DNA of 64,000 nucleotides, taken from NCBI GenBank assembly GCA_019744775.1, contig JAIETZ010000001.1, positions 124,001 through 188,000 of the forward strand, read 5' to 3'. Source of the stretch: Candidatus Obscuribacterales bacterium (GTDB lineage Bacteria > Cyanobacteriota > Vampirovibrionia > Obscuribacterales > Obscuribacteraceae). Under the pieces are notes generated by a model, which saw only the letters and a list, made by a program, of their open reading frames with translations, made no database searches and was not told where the DNA came from. The translations under genes and the position numbers were made by a program. This document shows, piece by piece, positions 27,091 to 35,908 of the stretch (positions within the stretch are counted from its first letter, which is position 1; each line of letters begins with the position of its first letter).

Positions 27091-28901
27091 GAAGACTTAT
27101 GTCGCGACTCCAAATTCTCCCACCGAGCAAAGAGTTGTTCCACTATTACTTCAGCTTCGGTTAGTTCCTTCATACACTCCTGCAATTTCATGTGATCATG
27201 AGCAATGGCTGGATCATGCATACGCTCTTTTAAAAGTGCTACTTTCGATTCCGCCTTTTCAATCTTTTCGCCTATCGTATTGAGTTCTTTTTTCTCAGAA
27301 GTCGATAGCGGCTTTTTACCTTGATCGGGTGTCGAATTGCTTGTCGACAACTTTTCACTTGCGGTAGATTGACTCTTACTTTCCTTTGCTAATTGAGCCT
27401 GCTTTGATTCCCATTGCGAATAATCGGCAAAGTAGGACGCACCACCTTTGCCGTCTAACGCCAAAAGTTGAGTAGAAATAGTGTCCAACATGTATCTATC
27501 GTGTGTCACCAACACGACAACGCCTGGAAAATCCTCAAGGCTTTCTTCCAGCACCTCGAGCGACTGGATGTCTAAATCATTTGTTGGTTCATCAAGGATA
27601 AGTACGTCAGCCGGCTGCAACATAAGTCGAGCAATGAAAATTCTTGCTTGTTCACCACCCGACAGATAGCTCACCGGAAGATTCAATTGTTCAGGCTTGA
27701 AAAGAAATTTTTTCGACCAAGTAGCTACATGTATAGAGCGATCTCGATAAGTGACAGTATCACCGCTGGAGCATAGCGCTTCTTTCAAAGTGATGTTCTG
27801 CGGAAGCTGTTCACGATTCTGGTCAAACCAAACGACCTTAAGCGCATCAGCGCGCTTAATTGTTCCCGTGTCCGGCTCGACTTTGCCAGCCAGTACCTTG
27901 AGCAGCGTTGTTTTACCACTACCATTGGTGCCCAATAATCCTAATTTGAGTCCAGGTGTCAGTACGAGATCAAGATTACTGAATAGTTTCTTCTGCGCAT
28001 ATGACTTTGCAATTCCTTTGCAGACGACAAGTTCCTTAGTCTTTCTGCCTGATGCATTGAAATTGATATCGACTGCGCTCGTTGAATTGCGTGCTTTTAC
28101 TTCAGCTAATTCCTCAATGAGCTTTCCGGCTTCTTTTATACGGTGCTGAGATTTGGTTTGTCTTGCTCTTGCACCGCGACTAAGCCAGGCAATTTCTCGA
28201 CGGACTTGGCTGGCTAGCGCTTGTTGCTCATGATTTTGAGCCACCATATATTCTTCACGCGCTTGCAAAAATTGGCTGTAAGGGCCTGACACACTCAAGT
28301 AGCCTTCTGCATATTGCGCATTGAGTTCAATAGTCCTATTAGTGATGTTTTCTAAAAAACTCCTGTCGTGACTGATTACAGCAAATGGTATTGAAGAATT
28401 TTGCAGAAACTCTTCCAGCCACAAAACACCTTCCAAATCAAGGTGGTTAGTCGGTTCATCGAGAATGAGAAATTGAGGCTCTTCAGCAAGCGCCACTGCT
28501 AAAGCAAGACGCTTGCGCCAACCACCTGATAATTGCGCGACAGGTAAATCAAAATCGGCAAAACCAACTCTGGTTAGCCATAATTCAGCCTTGGCATTGC
28601 GGTCTGCATCGCTTATTGCTTCTGTTATCGAACCGGTGACAATCTGTCTTGGACTTTTAGCATCAGGAAATATGTTGGTCTGCGCAACATACGCCACTTT
28701 TAGATGCTTGCGTCGAACAATTTCACCAGCGTCAGATTCCACCAGTCCAGCGATAATCTTGAGAAGCGTGGACTTACCGGAGCCATTCGGTCCAATAATG
28801 CCCACTCTATCCTCATCGCCGATAGTCAGAGATAACTCTTGAAAAAGAGGGCGATGGCTATAGGATTTGGTTATAGATTGGCAACTAATGACGGGCGGCA
28901 T
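27087..28901 (-). CDS. uup: ABC-F family ATPase, Uup-like
   Basis: Soluble duplicated ABC ATPase that acts on ribosomes rather than in transport; Uup-type members also affect transposon excision and DNA repair. NBD1 has Walker A GPNGSGKST, signature LSGGWRKR and Walker B LILDEPTNHLD. NBD2 has GTNGSGKTT, LSGGEQAR and LILDEPTNDLD. Between them lies a basic linker (RGARARQTKSQHRIK). The C-terminal 100 residues form a charged coiled coil (EKKELNTIGEKIEKAESKV), which is the Uup hallmark. 604 residues. It follows the Nudix gene by 37 nt on the same strand. Confidence 0.92.
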   Translation of the reverse strand: MPPVISCQSITKSYSHRPLFQELSLTIGDEDRVGIIGPNGSGKSTLLKIIAGLVESDAGEIVRRKHLKVAYVAQTNIFPDAKSPRQIVTGSITEAISDADRNAKAELWLTRVGFADFDLPVAQLSGGWRKRLALAVALAEEPQFLILDEPTNHLDLEGVLWLEEFLQNSSIPFAVISHDRSFLENITNRTIELNAQYAEGYLSVSGPYSQFLQAREEYMVAQNHEQQALASQVRREIAWLSRGARARQTKSQHRIKEAGKLIEELAEVKARNSTSAVDINFNASGRKTKELVVCKGIAKSYAQKKLFSNLDLVLTPGLKLGLLGTNGSGKTTLLKVLAGKVEPDTGTIKRADALKVVWFDQNREQLPQNITLKEALCSSGDTVTYRDRSIHVATWSKKFLFKPEQLNLPVSYLSGGEQARIFIARLMLQPADVLILDEPTNDLDIQSLEVLEESLEDFPGVVVLVTHDRYMLDTISTQLLALDGKGGASYFADYSQWESKQAQLAKESKSQSTASEKLSTSNSTPDQGKKPLSTSEKKELNTIGEKIEKAESKVALLKERMHDPAIAHDHMKLQECMKELTEAEVIVEQLFARWENLESRHKSS

Positions 28902-28938
28902 GGCAATCGAAACCTCAGTTGGGACATTATCCCATGAA

Positions 28939-29343
28939 TTATTTGCTTGCCAGCCACTGCTTCAATCGCTTAACGAATATTTTCTGATCCGGATGCAAAA
29001 GCCTCTGGGCTTTCCTTATAGAGACAAATATCGCGTCATCTATCTCCCAACTGGTACATTCAGGGCGCAGAGATTTAGCTCCCTTTGCGGCAAAACAATA
29101 TACTCGCTTGCCTGATTTCTGGTAGTCGCAGTATCCCAAATCGTAGAGCTTCCGGCATATGACACCGGTCTCTTCGTAAAGCTCACGACGCGCAGCGTCT
29201 TCAAGGTCTTCGCCTTTATTCAGCTCACCTTTAGGGATACCATACGGCTTGTGACGGTTGTAGTTGCCCGAGGGATGGACAATGAGTACTTCAAGACCTT
29301 TATCAGTTTCTCGATAAACCAATACGCCTGCTGTGACTTTCAT
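28939..29343 (-). CDS. Nudix hydrolase
   Basis: Small (134 residues) hydrolase of nucleoside diphosphates linked to other moieties. The Nudix box is complete, from G-ELNKG-E through RELYEETGV (about residues 38-60), preceded by YGIPKG. KVTAGVLVYRE at the start and the C-terminal KIFVKRLKQWL suggest the diadenosine-polyphosphate/MutT-like DUF-type group, but the substrate cannot be assigned. GGAGG lies about 13 nt before the ATG. It is upstream of the ABC-F gene and probably cotranscribed with it. Confidence 0.88.
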   Translation of the reverse strand: MKVTAGVLVYRETDKGLEVLIVHPSGNYNRHKPYGIPKGELNKGEDLEDAARRELYEETGVICRKLYDLGYCDYQKSGKRVYCFAAKGAKSLRPECTSWEIDDAIFVSIRKAQRLLHPDQKIFVKRLKQWLASK

Positions 29344-29468
29344 TGATGCCGTGCCTCCACAAGAATTAAAACACAGAGTTACTCACATGCAAAGCATGGA
29401 ACTCTATCTTTTAGTAATTAGCAGTTACGCTACTTCTAATAGCACATACAAACACTAATCGTTCAGCA

Positions 29469-30443
29469 TCACTTCCTAAGCGTGGTGTCGGCATAGAATA
29501 GCTCGGCATATACGGGAAAATGATCGGAGCCCATAGGCATTCCTATTACCCTTTTTGTGCAAACTAGATTGGGTGTTGCCAGCACATGGTCAATTGGAAT
29601 GAGAAAAAATGGATAAAAGGGCATAAGAGACGGCCAAGAGCATTGCACGCCAAACCCTTGCATTGAATTGTAAGTGCCGCTGTCATGGACAAACTTGTCG
29701 AAATCCGAAGAATATGGCGTGCAGTTCAAGTCCCCGGCTATGACACAGCAGTCCCCAAATTTTTCACGCAGCTTAGCTACGGCGGCAAATTCACCATTGC
29801 GAACATGCAAGTGAAGCGGACTCCCTGGAGGCAAGGTGTGGATGGAGAGTACCGATACCGGTTTGCCGTTTAGCGCATATTGGCACCAAACAGCAGGCAC
29901 TGGCGGATCTCCCAGCTGCAAAATTTCACGACTCTGCATCGGCAATTTGCTTAATTGGGCAATTCCAAAATTATCGTCATGGGGTTCAGCAACAGCAAAT
30001 GGATATTCTTTTGAAAGCGAAGACTTAAGTTCCTCCACCCACCAGTTGTCTACTTCCTCAAAACAAATCACATCCGGTTGATACTCCCTTATTCTTTCCA
30101 CTACGCCGCCTATATTTCGATTTGCCGTATTTACGTTAATAGTCATTACTGCAAGACGCCGCGAATGGTCATATGCAATGTGTGGTCTGGGAAAATATAG
30201 CGGCAATAATTTATATAGACAAATTAGAACAAAGGGCGCGACGATAAGGCACAATTTCCAGCGTCTGCGAAGAGCCAGAATAACAAGCAGAACCAGCAAT
30301 ACGATAAAGTACTGAAGGTAGAAGTGGCTACAGAGTTCAGAGAACCATCCCGTCGAGCTAAACAAGCCGGCAAAAGCTAACGTCATCAAAATCGCTGAAT
30401 GGAACATGTAGAACATGTCAAAAGTCTTGCGCTTGTATGACAT
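29469..30443 (-). CDS. Membrane-anchored endonuclease/exonuclease/phosphatase-family protein
   Basis: 324 residues. The N-terminal 95 hold about three transmembrane helices (AILMTLAFAGLF, FIVLLVLLVILAL and LIVAPFVLICLY). An EEP (DNase I-like) domain follows: MTINVNTAN, DVICFEEVDNWW (metal Glu), IAGDLNCTPYS and the C-terminal GSDHFPVYAEL catalytic Asp-His. This architecture occurs in vancomycin-resistance-associated VanW-neighbour and sphingomyelinase-like proteins, so the substrate may be a nucleic acid, lipid or sugar phosphate. It lies 12 nt after the TPR gene on the same strand. Confidence 0.87.
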   Translation of the reverse strand: MSYKRKTFDMFYMFHSAILMTLAFAGLFSSTGWFSELCSHFYLQYFIVLLVLLVILALRRRWKLCLIVAPFVLICLYKLLPLYFPRPHIAYDHSRRLAVMTINVNTANRNIGGVVERIREYQPDVICFEEVDNWWVEELKSSLSKEYPFAVAEPHDDNFGIAQLSKLPMQSREILQLGDPPVPAVWCQYALNGKPVSVLSIHTLPPGSPLHLHVRNGEFAAVAKLREKFGDCCVIAGDLNCTPYSSDFDKFVHDSGTYNSMQGFGVQCSWPSLMPFYPFFLIPIDHVLATPNLVCTKRVIGMPMGSDHFPVYAELFYADTTLRK

Positions 30444-30455
30444 TGTCTATCTTCG

Positions 30456-31631
30456 CTAGCGATTGTTGCCTGAGATGATGTCAGAGCGACCGCGCAAGTT
30501 GTCTGTCTCTGATCTGCGTCCCAGATAGTAAAGCACGTAAGCGTATTTGCGCATGTACGGCACAACATTTATCGAATCCGGTCCATTTATGCGTCTGGAC
30601 ATCTCCAACGCTTGATGGAGTACAGGAGCAGCGGCAGAGAAATTATGCGCGTCGGCATACAAACAACCGAGGGCAAATTTGGCACGAGCTTCCTCGCCAT
30701 ACTTGGACGGAGCTTCATCCCAGAGATGCTGCGCCTTGCGGTAAAGCACTTCGGCTTCCTTGTACTTCTTTTCTTTGATAAGACATCTGCCTAACTTGTC
30801 GATACGCGAATAGACTTCCCAACTCTCCGGCGGAAGAATCCTTTCGGTAATAGTTAAGGCATCCTTCAAATTGGACTCAGCTTGAGGATAATCTTCTGTT
30901 TCCAGAAATAGAGTACCCAAATAATCGTGAGCAACTGCCAGGGATAAGTGCTCTTTTCCAACAGCCATTGCTTTTACGTCCAATGCAGCCTCAAAGAAAC
31001 GCTGCGACATGTCGTAATTTTTGGCTATTCGATAATGGTAGCCGAGATCTTCGCAGACAATAGCCCAGTCCAATGCCGGACTGCGTCTTTTAGGATCAGC
31101 AAGTCCTACCCATGCTTCAATTGCTTCGCCTGGCTTCAGCCTTACCTTGCCCTTATTCTTCCAAACAGGCTCCTTCATTTTGCCGCCGACTAAGAAAAGC
31201 ACTTCCTCGGCAACAGGATCAGCTTTTGACCTTGTGCCATAGAGCATATAGAAGCGACAAAGAGAACCCAAAGCCGGAATAAGTTCGTCGCTCTCCACAC
31301 CCCAGGCTCGCTGCTTAACTAAAACAGCCTCCTCCAAATAAGGTTCAGCAAGCTGGAACGTCCCCCGAATAGTGTAGTAGCGTCCCACCTGATCAAGAGT
31401 TTGGGCTATGCGTATATCGCTTGGATCAAACTTTCTGGCTACTTCTAGGGCTTCCAAAAGTGTTGGCTTAGCTATCCAGTACTCGCCTTTTTCCACAGCC
31501 TGAACGCCGGCTTTATAAAGCTTCTCCCACTTCTGGACGTTCTCAGATACTGCGTACGCAGGAAGCGTCCCAGCGGCGCAGAATAACGCCAAGCATAGAG
31601 CGATAAAACCTTTTCTGCCCCTATTTACCAT
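30456..31631 (-). CDS. Exported TPR protein (kinesin-light-chain-type repeats)
   Basis: 391 residues. The signal peptide ends near PAYA-V. The repeats are the 42-residue TPR_12/kinesin-light-chain type (LAVAHDYLGTLFLETEDYPQAE, ARAKFALGCLYADAHNFSAA). No catalytic domain is visible. Its start lies just beyond an intrinsic terminator that closes the preceding operon, so it has its own promoter, possibly shared with the downstream EEP-family gene. Confidence 0.85.
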   Translation of the reverse strand: MVNRGRKGFIALCLALFCAAGTLPAYAVSENVQKWEKLYKAGVQAVEKGEYWIAKPTLLEALEVARKFDPSDIRIAQTLDQVGRYYTIRGTFQLAEPYLEEAVLVKQRAWGVESDELIPALGSLCRFYMLYGTRSKADPVAEEVLFLVGGKMKEPVWKNKGKVRLKPGEAIEAWVGLADPKRRSPALDWAIVCEDLGYHYRIAKNYDMSQRFFEAALDVKAMAVGKEHLSLAVAHDYLGTLFLETEDYPQAESNLKDALTITERILPPESWEVYSRIDKLGRCLIKEKKYKEAEVLYRKAQHLWDEAPSKYGEEARAKFALGCLYADAHNFSAAAPVLHQALEMSRRINGPDSINVVPYMRKYAYVLYYLGRRSETDNLRGRSDIISGNNR

Positions 31632-31654
31632 GGGCAGTACATACCCGCCTTTAC

Positions 31655-31686
31655 AAAAAGGAAAACGCCTTTTTGCAAAGGCGTTT
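31655..31686 (-). terminator. Rho-independent terminator of the 34.6-31.7 kb operon
   Basis: On the minus strand a ten-base-pair perfect stem (AAACGCCTTT / AAAGGCGTTT, with a GCAA loop; 31663-31686) is followed by TCCTTTTT. It lies about 50 nt downstream of the triple-repeat protein stop and before the next gene, the expected place for an operon end. Confidence 0.85.
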
Positions 31687-31737
31687 ACGTCTCATAACAT
31701 TTAATTCGGCGACCCGTTAGGGCCGCCGGTCACAAAA

Positions 31738-32736
31738 TTACTGTACTTGCTTGTCGTTGAGTTCCTTGCTGACCCTTTGATTCAATTGGTCAATTTGAGC
31801 CACCAACATATGCTGCTCGGCATAAGACATTCCATGATTGGACTGTTTTAGCCTTGCTTCCAATGACTCAAGCTCTTGCGCTTGACGGATAAGGTTATTT
31901 GCTTCGCGTTGGGTCAAACGACCGGAAGCAATCCCTCTCTGGATACGCTGCATGATGAAAGACTGGCGCTCATCAATAGATCCACCACCATGATGATGAT
32001 GGCGACGGGCAGTATTGCTACGTCCATAACGCTGCCCTTTTTGAATAGCTATATTTACTTGATTTTCAAGCGTATTCAGCGAGTTGATCAAACTGCGCAC
32101 ATCTCTATAGCTAAGCGTGCCGTCTGCCAACATGGAATTTTCCGTGTTGGTAATGGCATTCAACTGGTTGCGGAAGTTTCTTGCTTCCGACCAGCTAAGT
32201 GTACCTGCCATTGCAGCTTGATTTATGTTTGCGTCAATCATCGCCTGTTTCGTGTCAACATTGGCACGGAAGCGTGACTGATCACCTGGGTTACCGGACA
32301 TATTGCCGCGACCATAGCGATTAAACCAGGCGGAGTTATAGCTGCTGTTTCCGGCTACGGTTGAATTGTCCAAATAAGTCTGCAATTTAATTGTGAAAGT
32401 GTTGTATTCATTCAACAAATTCTGAATCGCCCAATCGCTTAGTTTGCCTGAAGCAAGATACTGACCTTGCAGATTGGCAATGCGGTTAAGATCGGCTTTC
32501 AGCTCAGTTTCTTCCTGTCTTGAAAGCTGTCCTGATGCAACACCGGATTGAATTTGAGAATCCAATTGCGCTTGTCTGGTATTCAAATTGGTGATTACCA
32601 CCGACTGATTAAGTGACGAACCACCGCTTTTACCAATAAATCCTCTTATCATGTCCAGGTAATCCTGGGCCTGACAAACTGGCATTGTGAGAATAACAGC
32701 GGCAATAGCTAAACTGCCTGCGATTTTGATTTTCAT
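31738..32736 (-). CDS. Exported protein with three tandem helical repeats
   Basis: 332 residues with a signal peptide (AAVILTMPVCQA-Q). The mature protein has three divergent copies of a roughly 75-residue helical unit. Each starts with a Gln-rich helix (TRQAQLDSQIQSGVASGQL, TKQAMIDANINQAAMAGTL, ERQSFIMQRIQRGIASGRL), then LSRQE/LSWSE/LTQRE, then a second helix with NxL and a closing LENQV-like helix. The GxLTxxEAxxL pattern is common in small periplasmic proteins of unknown function. A HHHHGG stretch lies before the third copy. AAAGGA precedes the ATG. It is the last gene of an apparent operon with the TPR-thioredoxin gene. Confidence 0.75.
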   Translation of the reverse strand: MKIKIAGSLAIAAVILTMPVCQAQDYLDMIRGFIGKSGGSSLNQSVVITNLNTRQAQLDSQIQSGVASGQLSRQEETELKADLNRIANLQGQYLASGKLSDWAIQNLLNEYNTFTIKLQTYLDNSTVAGNSSYNSAWFNRYGRGNMSGNPGDQSRFRANVDTKQAMIDANINQAAMAGTLSWSEARNFRNQLNAITNTENSMLADGTLSYRDVRSLINSLNTLENQVNIAIQKGQRYGRSNTARRHHHHGGGSIDERQSFIMQRIQRGIASGRLTQREANNLIRQAQELESLEARLKQSNHGMSYAEQHMLVAQIDQLNQRVSKELNDKQVQ

Positions 32737-32766
32737 CTAAACGGTCCTTTACTAGTATTTGTGTAA

Positions 32767-33465
32767 TTAACTTGAAGGCAAAATTTTGGAAATGCCATCG
32801 TTAATCGGACGGTCACCAGAGAAACCGAGGGAATAGCTTACTACCTCACCATCTTTGTTGATAAAGATAATTGTTGGTATTGGGCTCACCTCATATTGAT
32901 CCATGAGCTGCTCGTTGGATGGATCATCCACGTTAATGCTCATGAATTGAATCTTGTCGCCATATTGGGTCTTAGCCTTATCAAATATCGGCTTGAGTTG
33001 TTTGCATGGTTCGCACCAGCTGGCATAAAAATCCAATACTGCCGGCATTGCACTTGTACCTGCAACTCCTCTTTGTCTCATCAATAGTCCAAGATTTGCA
33101 GCAAGCAATCTTGTTGCTGCACCGGTTTTTGGACAAACCATATTTTGCGGCATGGCCATAAGCAATTTGTTTGCTTGCTGGGCATTTGCCGAACCTTTAC
33201 CGGTGCGAATTGCTGCTCTAAATTGTGTACGGGCACTGACGAGGTTTTTCGTCTTCACGTAAGCCTTGCCTAAGCACAAATGCGCTTCACAAGAATTTGG
33301 CTGAGCCTTAACTGCTTGCTCCAAAAGTTTTACAGCCTGAGCACACTGCCCTTGGGCTAATTTTGCTTTCCCTGCTTCCAATGGTGAAAGTGGCACTGCT
33401 TGTGCTGCAGTAATTGCAAATGCGGTTATGGCAATTGCCAGTTGAAGTTTAGACGGACGAAACAT
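32767..33465 (-). CDS. Exported TPR-thioredoxin fusion protein
   Basis: Predicted periplasmic thiol-disulfide protein. After a signal peptide (IAITAFAITAAQA) come about two TPR units (AVKLLEQAVKAQPNSCEAHL and onward) and then a complete thioredoxin fold with active site WCEPC in DFYASWCEPCKQ, FMSINVDDP and the cis-Pro loop SPIPTIIFI. The EP dipeptide in CxxC is close to that of TlpA/ResA-type reductants. The frame is open from 33486, but the ATG at 33465, with AGGAG six to nine bases upstream, is preferred. TPRs may direct the redox domain to a partner. Confidence 0.88.
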   Translation of the reverse strand: MFRPSKLQLAIAITAFAITAAQAVPLSPLEAGKAKLAQGQCAQAVKLLEQAVKAQPNSCEAHLCLGKAYVKTKNLVSARTQFRAAIRTGKGSANAQQANKLLMAMPQNMVCPKTGAATRLLAANLGLLMRQRGVAGTSAMPAVLDFYASWCEPCKQLKPIFDKAKTQYGDKIQFMSINVDDPSNEQLMDQYEVSPIPTIIFINKDGEVVSYSLGFSGDRPINDGISKILPSS

Positions 33466-33491
33466 ATTTTGTCTCCTGCTAGTCACAGTGT

Positions 33492-34643
33492 TTACGAATG
33501 GGTGCCTACTGCTTGTTTGTGTGTTAGATGTGCATCAATCCAATCAGTAACAACTTTGAGCACATCATCCGGGCATTGATTTGCTTCGAAAATCAAATGC
33601 TCCGAGCGTGGGACTAAAATCAATTGTCTATCACGAGTGCCAAGCTCGTTATAAAGTTCGACAGTGCCTTCAGGTTTTACAAGGTGATCCTTACAACCCT
33701 GCACGATGAGCACCGGTCTATCAACAATTGCCTTGGCGCTATCATGATTTTGATTCATGAAGCCCTGAAACTGCAAAAGTTCTCTTGCAGAAATGTTCAA
33801 TCTATCGAGCGGATCGTTAAGCCAGGCATCACGCAATTCTTGTTTTTCAGTTGCTTGTTCAACTACACCTTCACCAACATTGAATGGTTTATCAGGCGAT
33901 GACAATAAATGGACAGCTACGCGCAATGCCGTACGCTTTTGCTGGAATCTATCTCCGGAAGGTACGGAAGAAATAAGTCCGCTAACTAATTCCGGATACA
34001 TCGAAGTGGCGCGCAAAGCTATCGCTCCACCCATTGATTCGCCGACTAAAAATATCGGCAAATGCGGGTAGACTCGGTGAAGCACTTTCAATGTCGCCTT
34101 CACATCAGCTAGGCAACCATCAAAATCTACGCTTTCACGACCCTTGGCAGCCATCCAGGAACCAAAGCCTCTCACATCAATTGCACACACGGCAATTCCT
34201 GAATCAGCCATGCGCTTACCGAAATCTTCATAGCTCTTGTTATAGAGTCCTAATCCATGAATACAAAGAAGGACACAGCGGGCAGGCTTGTCCGGATTTT
34301 GCCAGGTAATCATCGGCGGCGTCGTACGACGCTTAATTGCCGGCTTTTTCTCTTCAGCAGGCGGTTGAATGGCTTTCTTCTTACCAATCAACTTGGCGGA
34401 CTCTTCAGCACTTGGCATAGGCGGCTTTATTACGTAAATTGCCGAAGAGTTTTCCGGGATTTTCAGGTCTTTGATGTCGACTTGCTCAGCGGAGTCATGA
34501 ACATGCTCAACCTGAGTACTCGTAGTATCAGCAACCCCTTGAGAAGGGTCTTGTGCAAAAGCTCCATTGGAAACGCACGCCAAAATAGAAGCCGCTATCA
34601 AGCTAGCGAGCCTGGATGGACGTTTGCTTAAGTCCTGAGTCAT
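33492..34643 (-). CDS. Exported alpha/beta hydrolase, monoacylglycerol-lipase-like
   Basis: 383 residues. The signal peptide ends near GAFA-Q and is followed by a 90-residue low-complexity linker. The hydrolase domain (serine aminopeptidase S33 / lysophospholipase group) shows CIHGLGLYNKSYEDFG, DVRGFGSW, the nucleophile elbow GESMGG, a catalytic Asp in VQGCKDHLV and a catalytic His in RSEHLIF. It probably hydrolyses lipid or ester substrates outside the cytoplasm. It is the first gene of an apparent three-gene operon that runs to the terminator at 31.66 kb. A TATAAT at 34775-34780 belongs to the opposite strand. Confidence 0.88.
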   Translation of the reverse strand: MTQDLSKRPSRLASLIAASILACVSNGAFAQDPSQGVADTTSTQVEHVHDSAEQVDIKDLKIPENSSAIYVIKPPMPSAEESAKLIGKKKAIQPPAEEKKPAIKRRTTPPMITWQNPDKPARCVLLCIHGLGLYNKSYEDFGKRMADSGIAVCAIDVRGFGSWMAAKGRESVDFDGCLADVKATLKVLHRVYPHLPIFLVGESMGGAIALRATSMYPELVSGLISSVPSGDRFQQKRTALRVAVHLLSSPDKPFNVGEGVVEQATEKQELRDAWLNDPLDRLNISARELLQFQGFMNQNHDSAKAIVDRPVLIVQGCKDHLVKPEGTVELYNELGTRDRQLILVPRSEHLIFEANQCPDDVLKVVTDWIDAHLTHKQAVGTHS

Positions 34644-34833
34644 CAGTTCTCAAGTCCTACACGATACCTACTTAATATAGGAGCATATTGTCTCAACTTT
34701 AAGTAGAAATATGCTCAATCTACTGAGAACCTTAACATCATGTTTTTGTAATTCAGCAACACACACTTGAAAGCTATAATTTCCTAGCAGATTATCTGCA
34801 CTAGAAACCTAGTTATAAAGGGTGTACTAAGGT

Positions 34834-35907
34834 ATGTCCCGCGCGGGCGTCACTATCTGTTGTTTAGCCGTCAGTTTGTTTGCCTTGAGCAAAGAAGCTA
34901 AAGCTCAGTCATTGGCACCGCCTCCGGCGGCAATTCCTGCACGCACTGAAACAAATCTGATACCAGGAACAGTCCAGGCTGATGTTGTGCAACAGACTCT
35001 CAATGCAGTTGAGCAAGCATCTCCCGATACGATGCCTATTGATCTGGTGCCGGTACAGCTTCCTTCTCGAACAAACCCGATGCAGTATGCCAAAGAAGGC
35101 ATCCTCTTTCATTTGCCGGCACGCATGTTTTTAACAGGCACTGTAGAAAACAGCCTGCGTTTGGAAACAAATATTTTTCAAACTAGCAGCCACTACAGGC
35201 AAGACATGATTTACCGCATACTGCCCAATATCACTATGGGTTATGCGCTTTCCCGCAAGACACGCGTATCGGCAAATTACTTCTTCTTGCGAGATCAGTA
35301 CGCATTTCACAATTCACTGATGAGTCGCAATATTCATTCGGTTGGCTTTGAAGTTGACAGGGATTTCCAACTAACGCCTAAGACCACACTTACAACAGGG
35401 CTATTCAACAGGCAATTGTTCATGACGGGCTCGCAGCCATTCACCGATATTCTGCCATCGGTGACATTAGTGCGTCGTGTCGGTCAATCAACCATTCTCT
35501 ACAGCAGTATCATGGGTCAGTTGCGTTGGCGAAATATGTTCACCCGCTGGCAGGAAGGTGACCAGTTTTACACCATTGGTGCAATCTATCGAAAAAACCT
35601 ATGGGCGCTTTCTGCCAACACAACTCTGGTCAGCAGCTTTGGTGTGCCAAGCCTTCGCGGTGGCGCCAACAACCAAGTCTTCATTTCGACCTTTGAAATA
35701 GACCGACAACTAACACGCAAACTTCCTATCATCGCTTTCGTGCGCGCACAACCTATCTTCAACATAGGCGCCAACCAAAGCCCCGGATTTGCCGGAGTCA
35801 ACTTCCGCGTCTACGGCGGACTACGCATGGATATCTCCAAACCGGCACTATTCCCACCAAAAGTCGGCAAACAATACCAGTTAGCTAAAGCCGGCGAGTT
35901 GAATTAA
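34834..35907 (+). CDS. Predicted outer-membrane beta-barrel protein
   Basis: 357 residues. The signal peptide (ICCLAVSLFALSKEAKA-Q) is followed by a Pro/Ala-rich linker and a long series of alternating amphipathic strands ending in aromatics (ITMGYALSRKTRVSANYFFL, TTLTTGLFNRQLFM, WALSANTTLVSSFG, IIAFVRAQPIFNIG), the usual look of a beta-barrel. It does not end in Phe, which argues for a C-terminal extension. Upstream are TATAAT at 34775-34780 with a weak -35, and an AAAGGG site. Its stop is one base from the convergent TPR-CHAT gene. Confidence 0.65.
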   Translation: MSRAGVTICCLAVSLFALSKEAKAQSLAPPPAAIPARTETNLIPGTVQADVVQQTLNAVEQASPDTMPIDLVPVQLPSRTNPMQYAKEGILFHLPARMFLTGTVENSLRLETNIFQTSSHYRQDMIYRILPNITMGYALSRKTRVSANYFFLRDQYAFHNSLMSRNIHSVGFEVDRDFQLTPKTTLTTGLFNRQLFMTGSQPFTDILPSVTLVRRVGQSTILYSSIMGQLRWRNMFTRWQEGDQFYTIGAIYRKNLWALSANTTLVSSFGVPSLRGGANNQVFISTFEIDRQLTRKLPIIAFVRAQPIFNIGANQSPGFAGVNFRVYGGLRMDISKPALFPPKVGKQYQLAKAGELN

Positions 35908-35908
35908 C

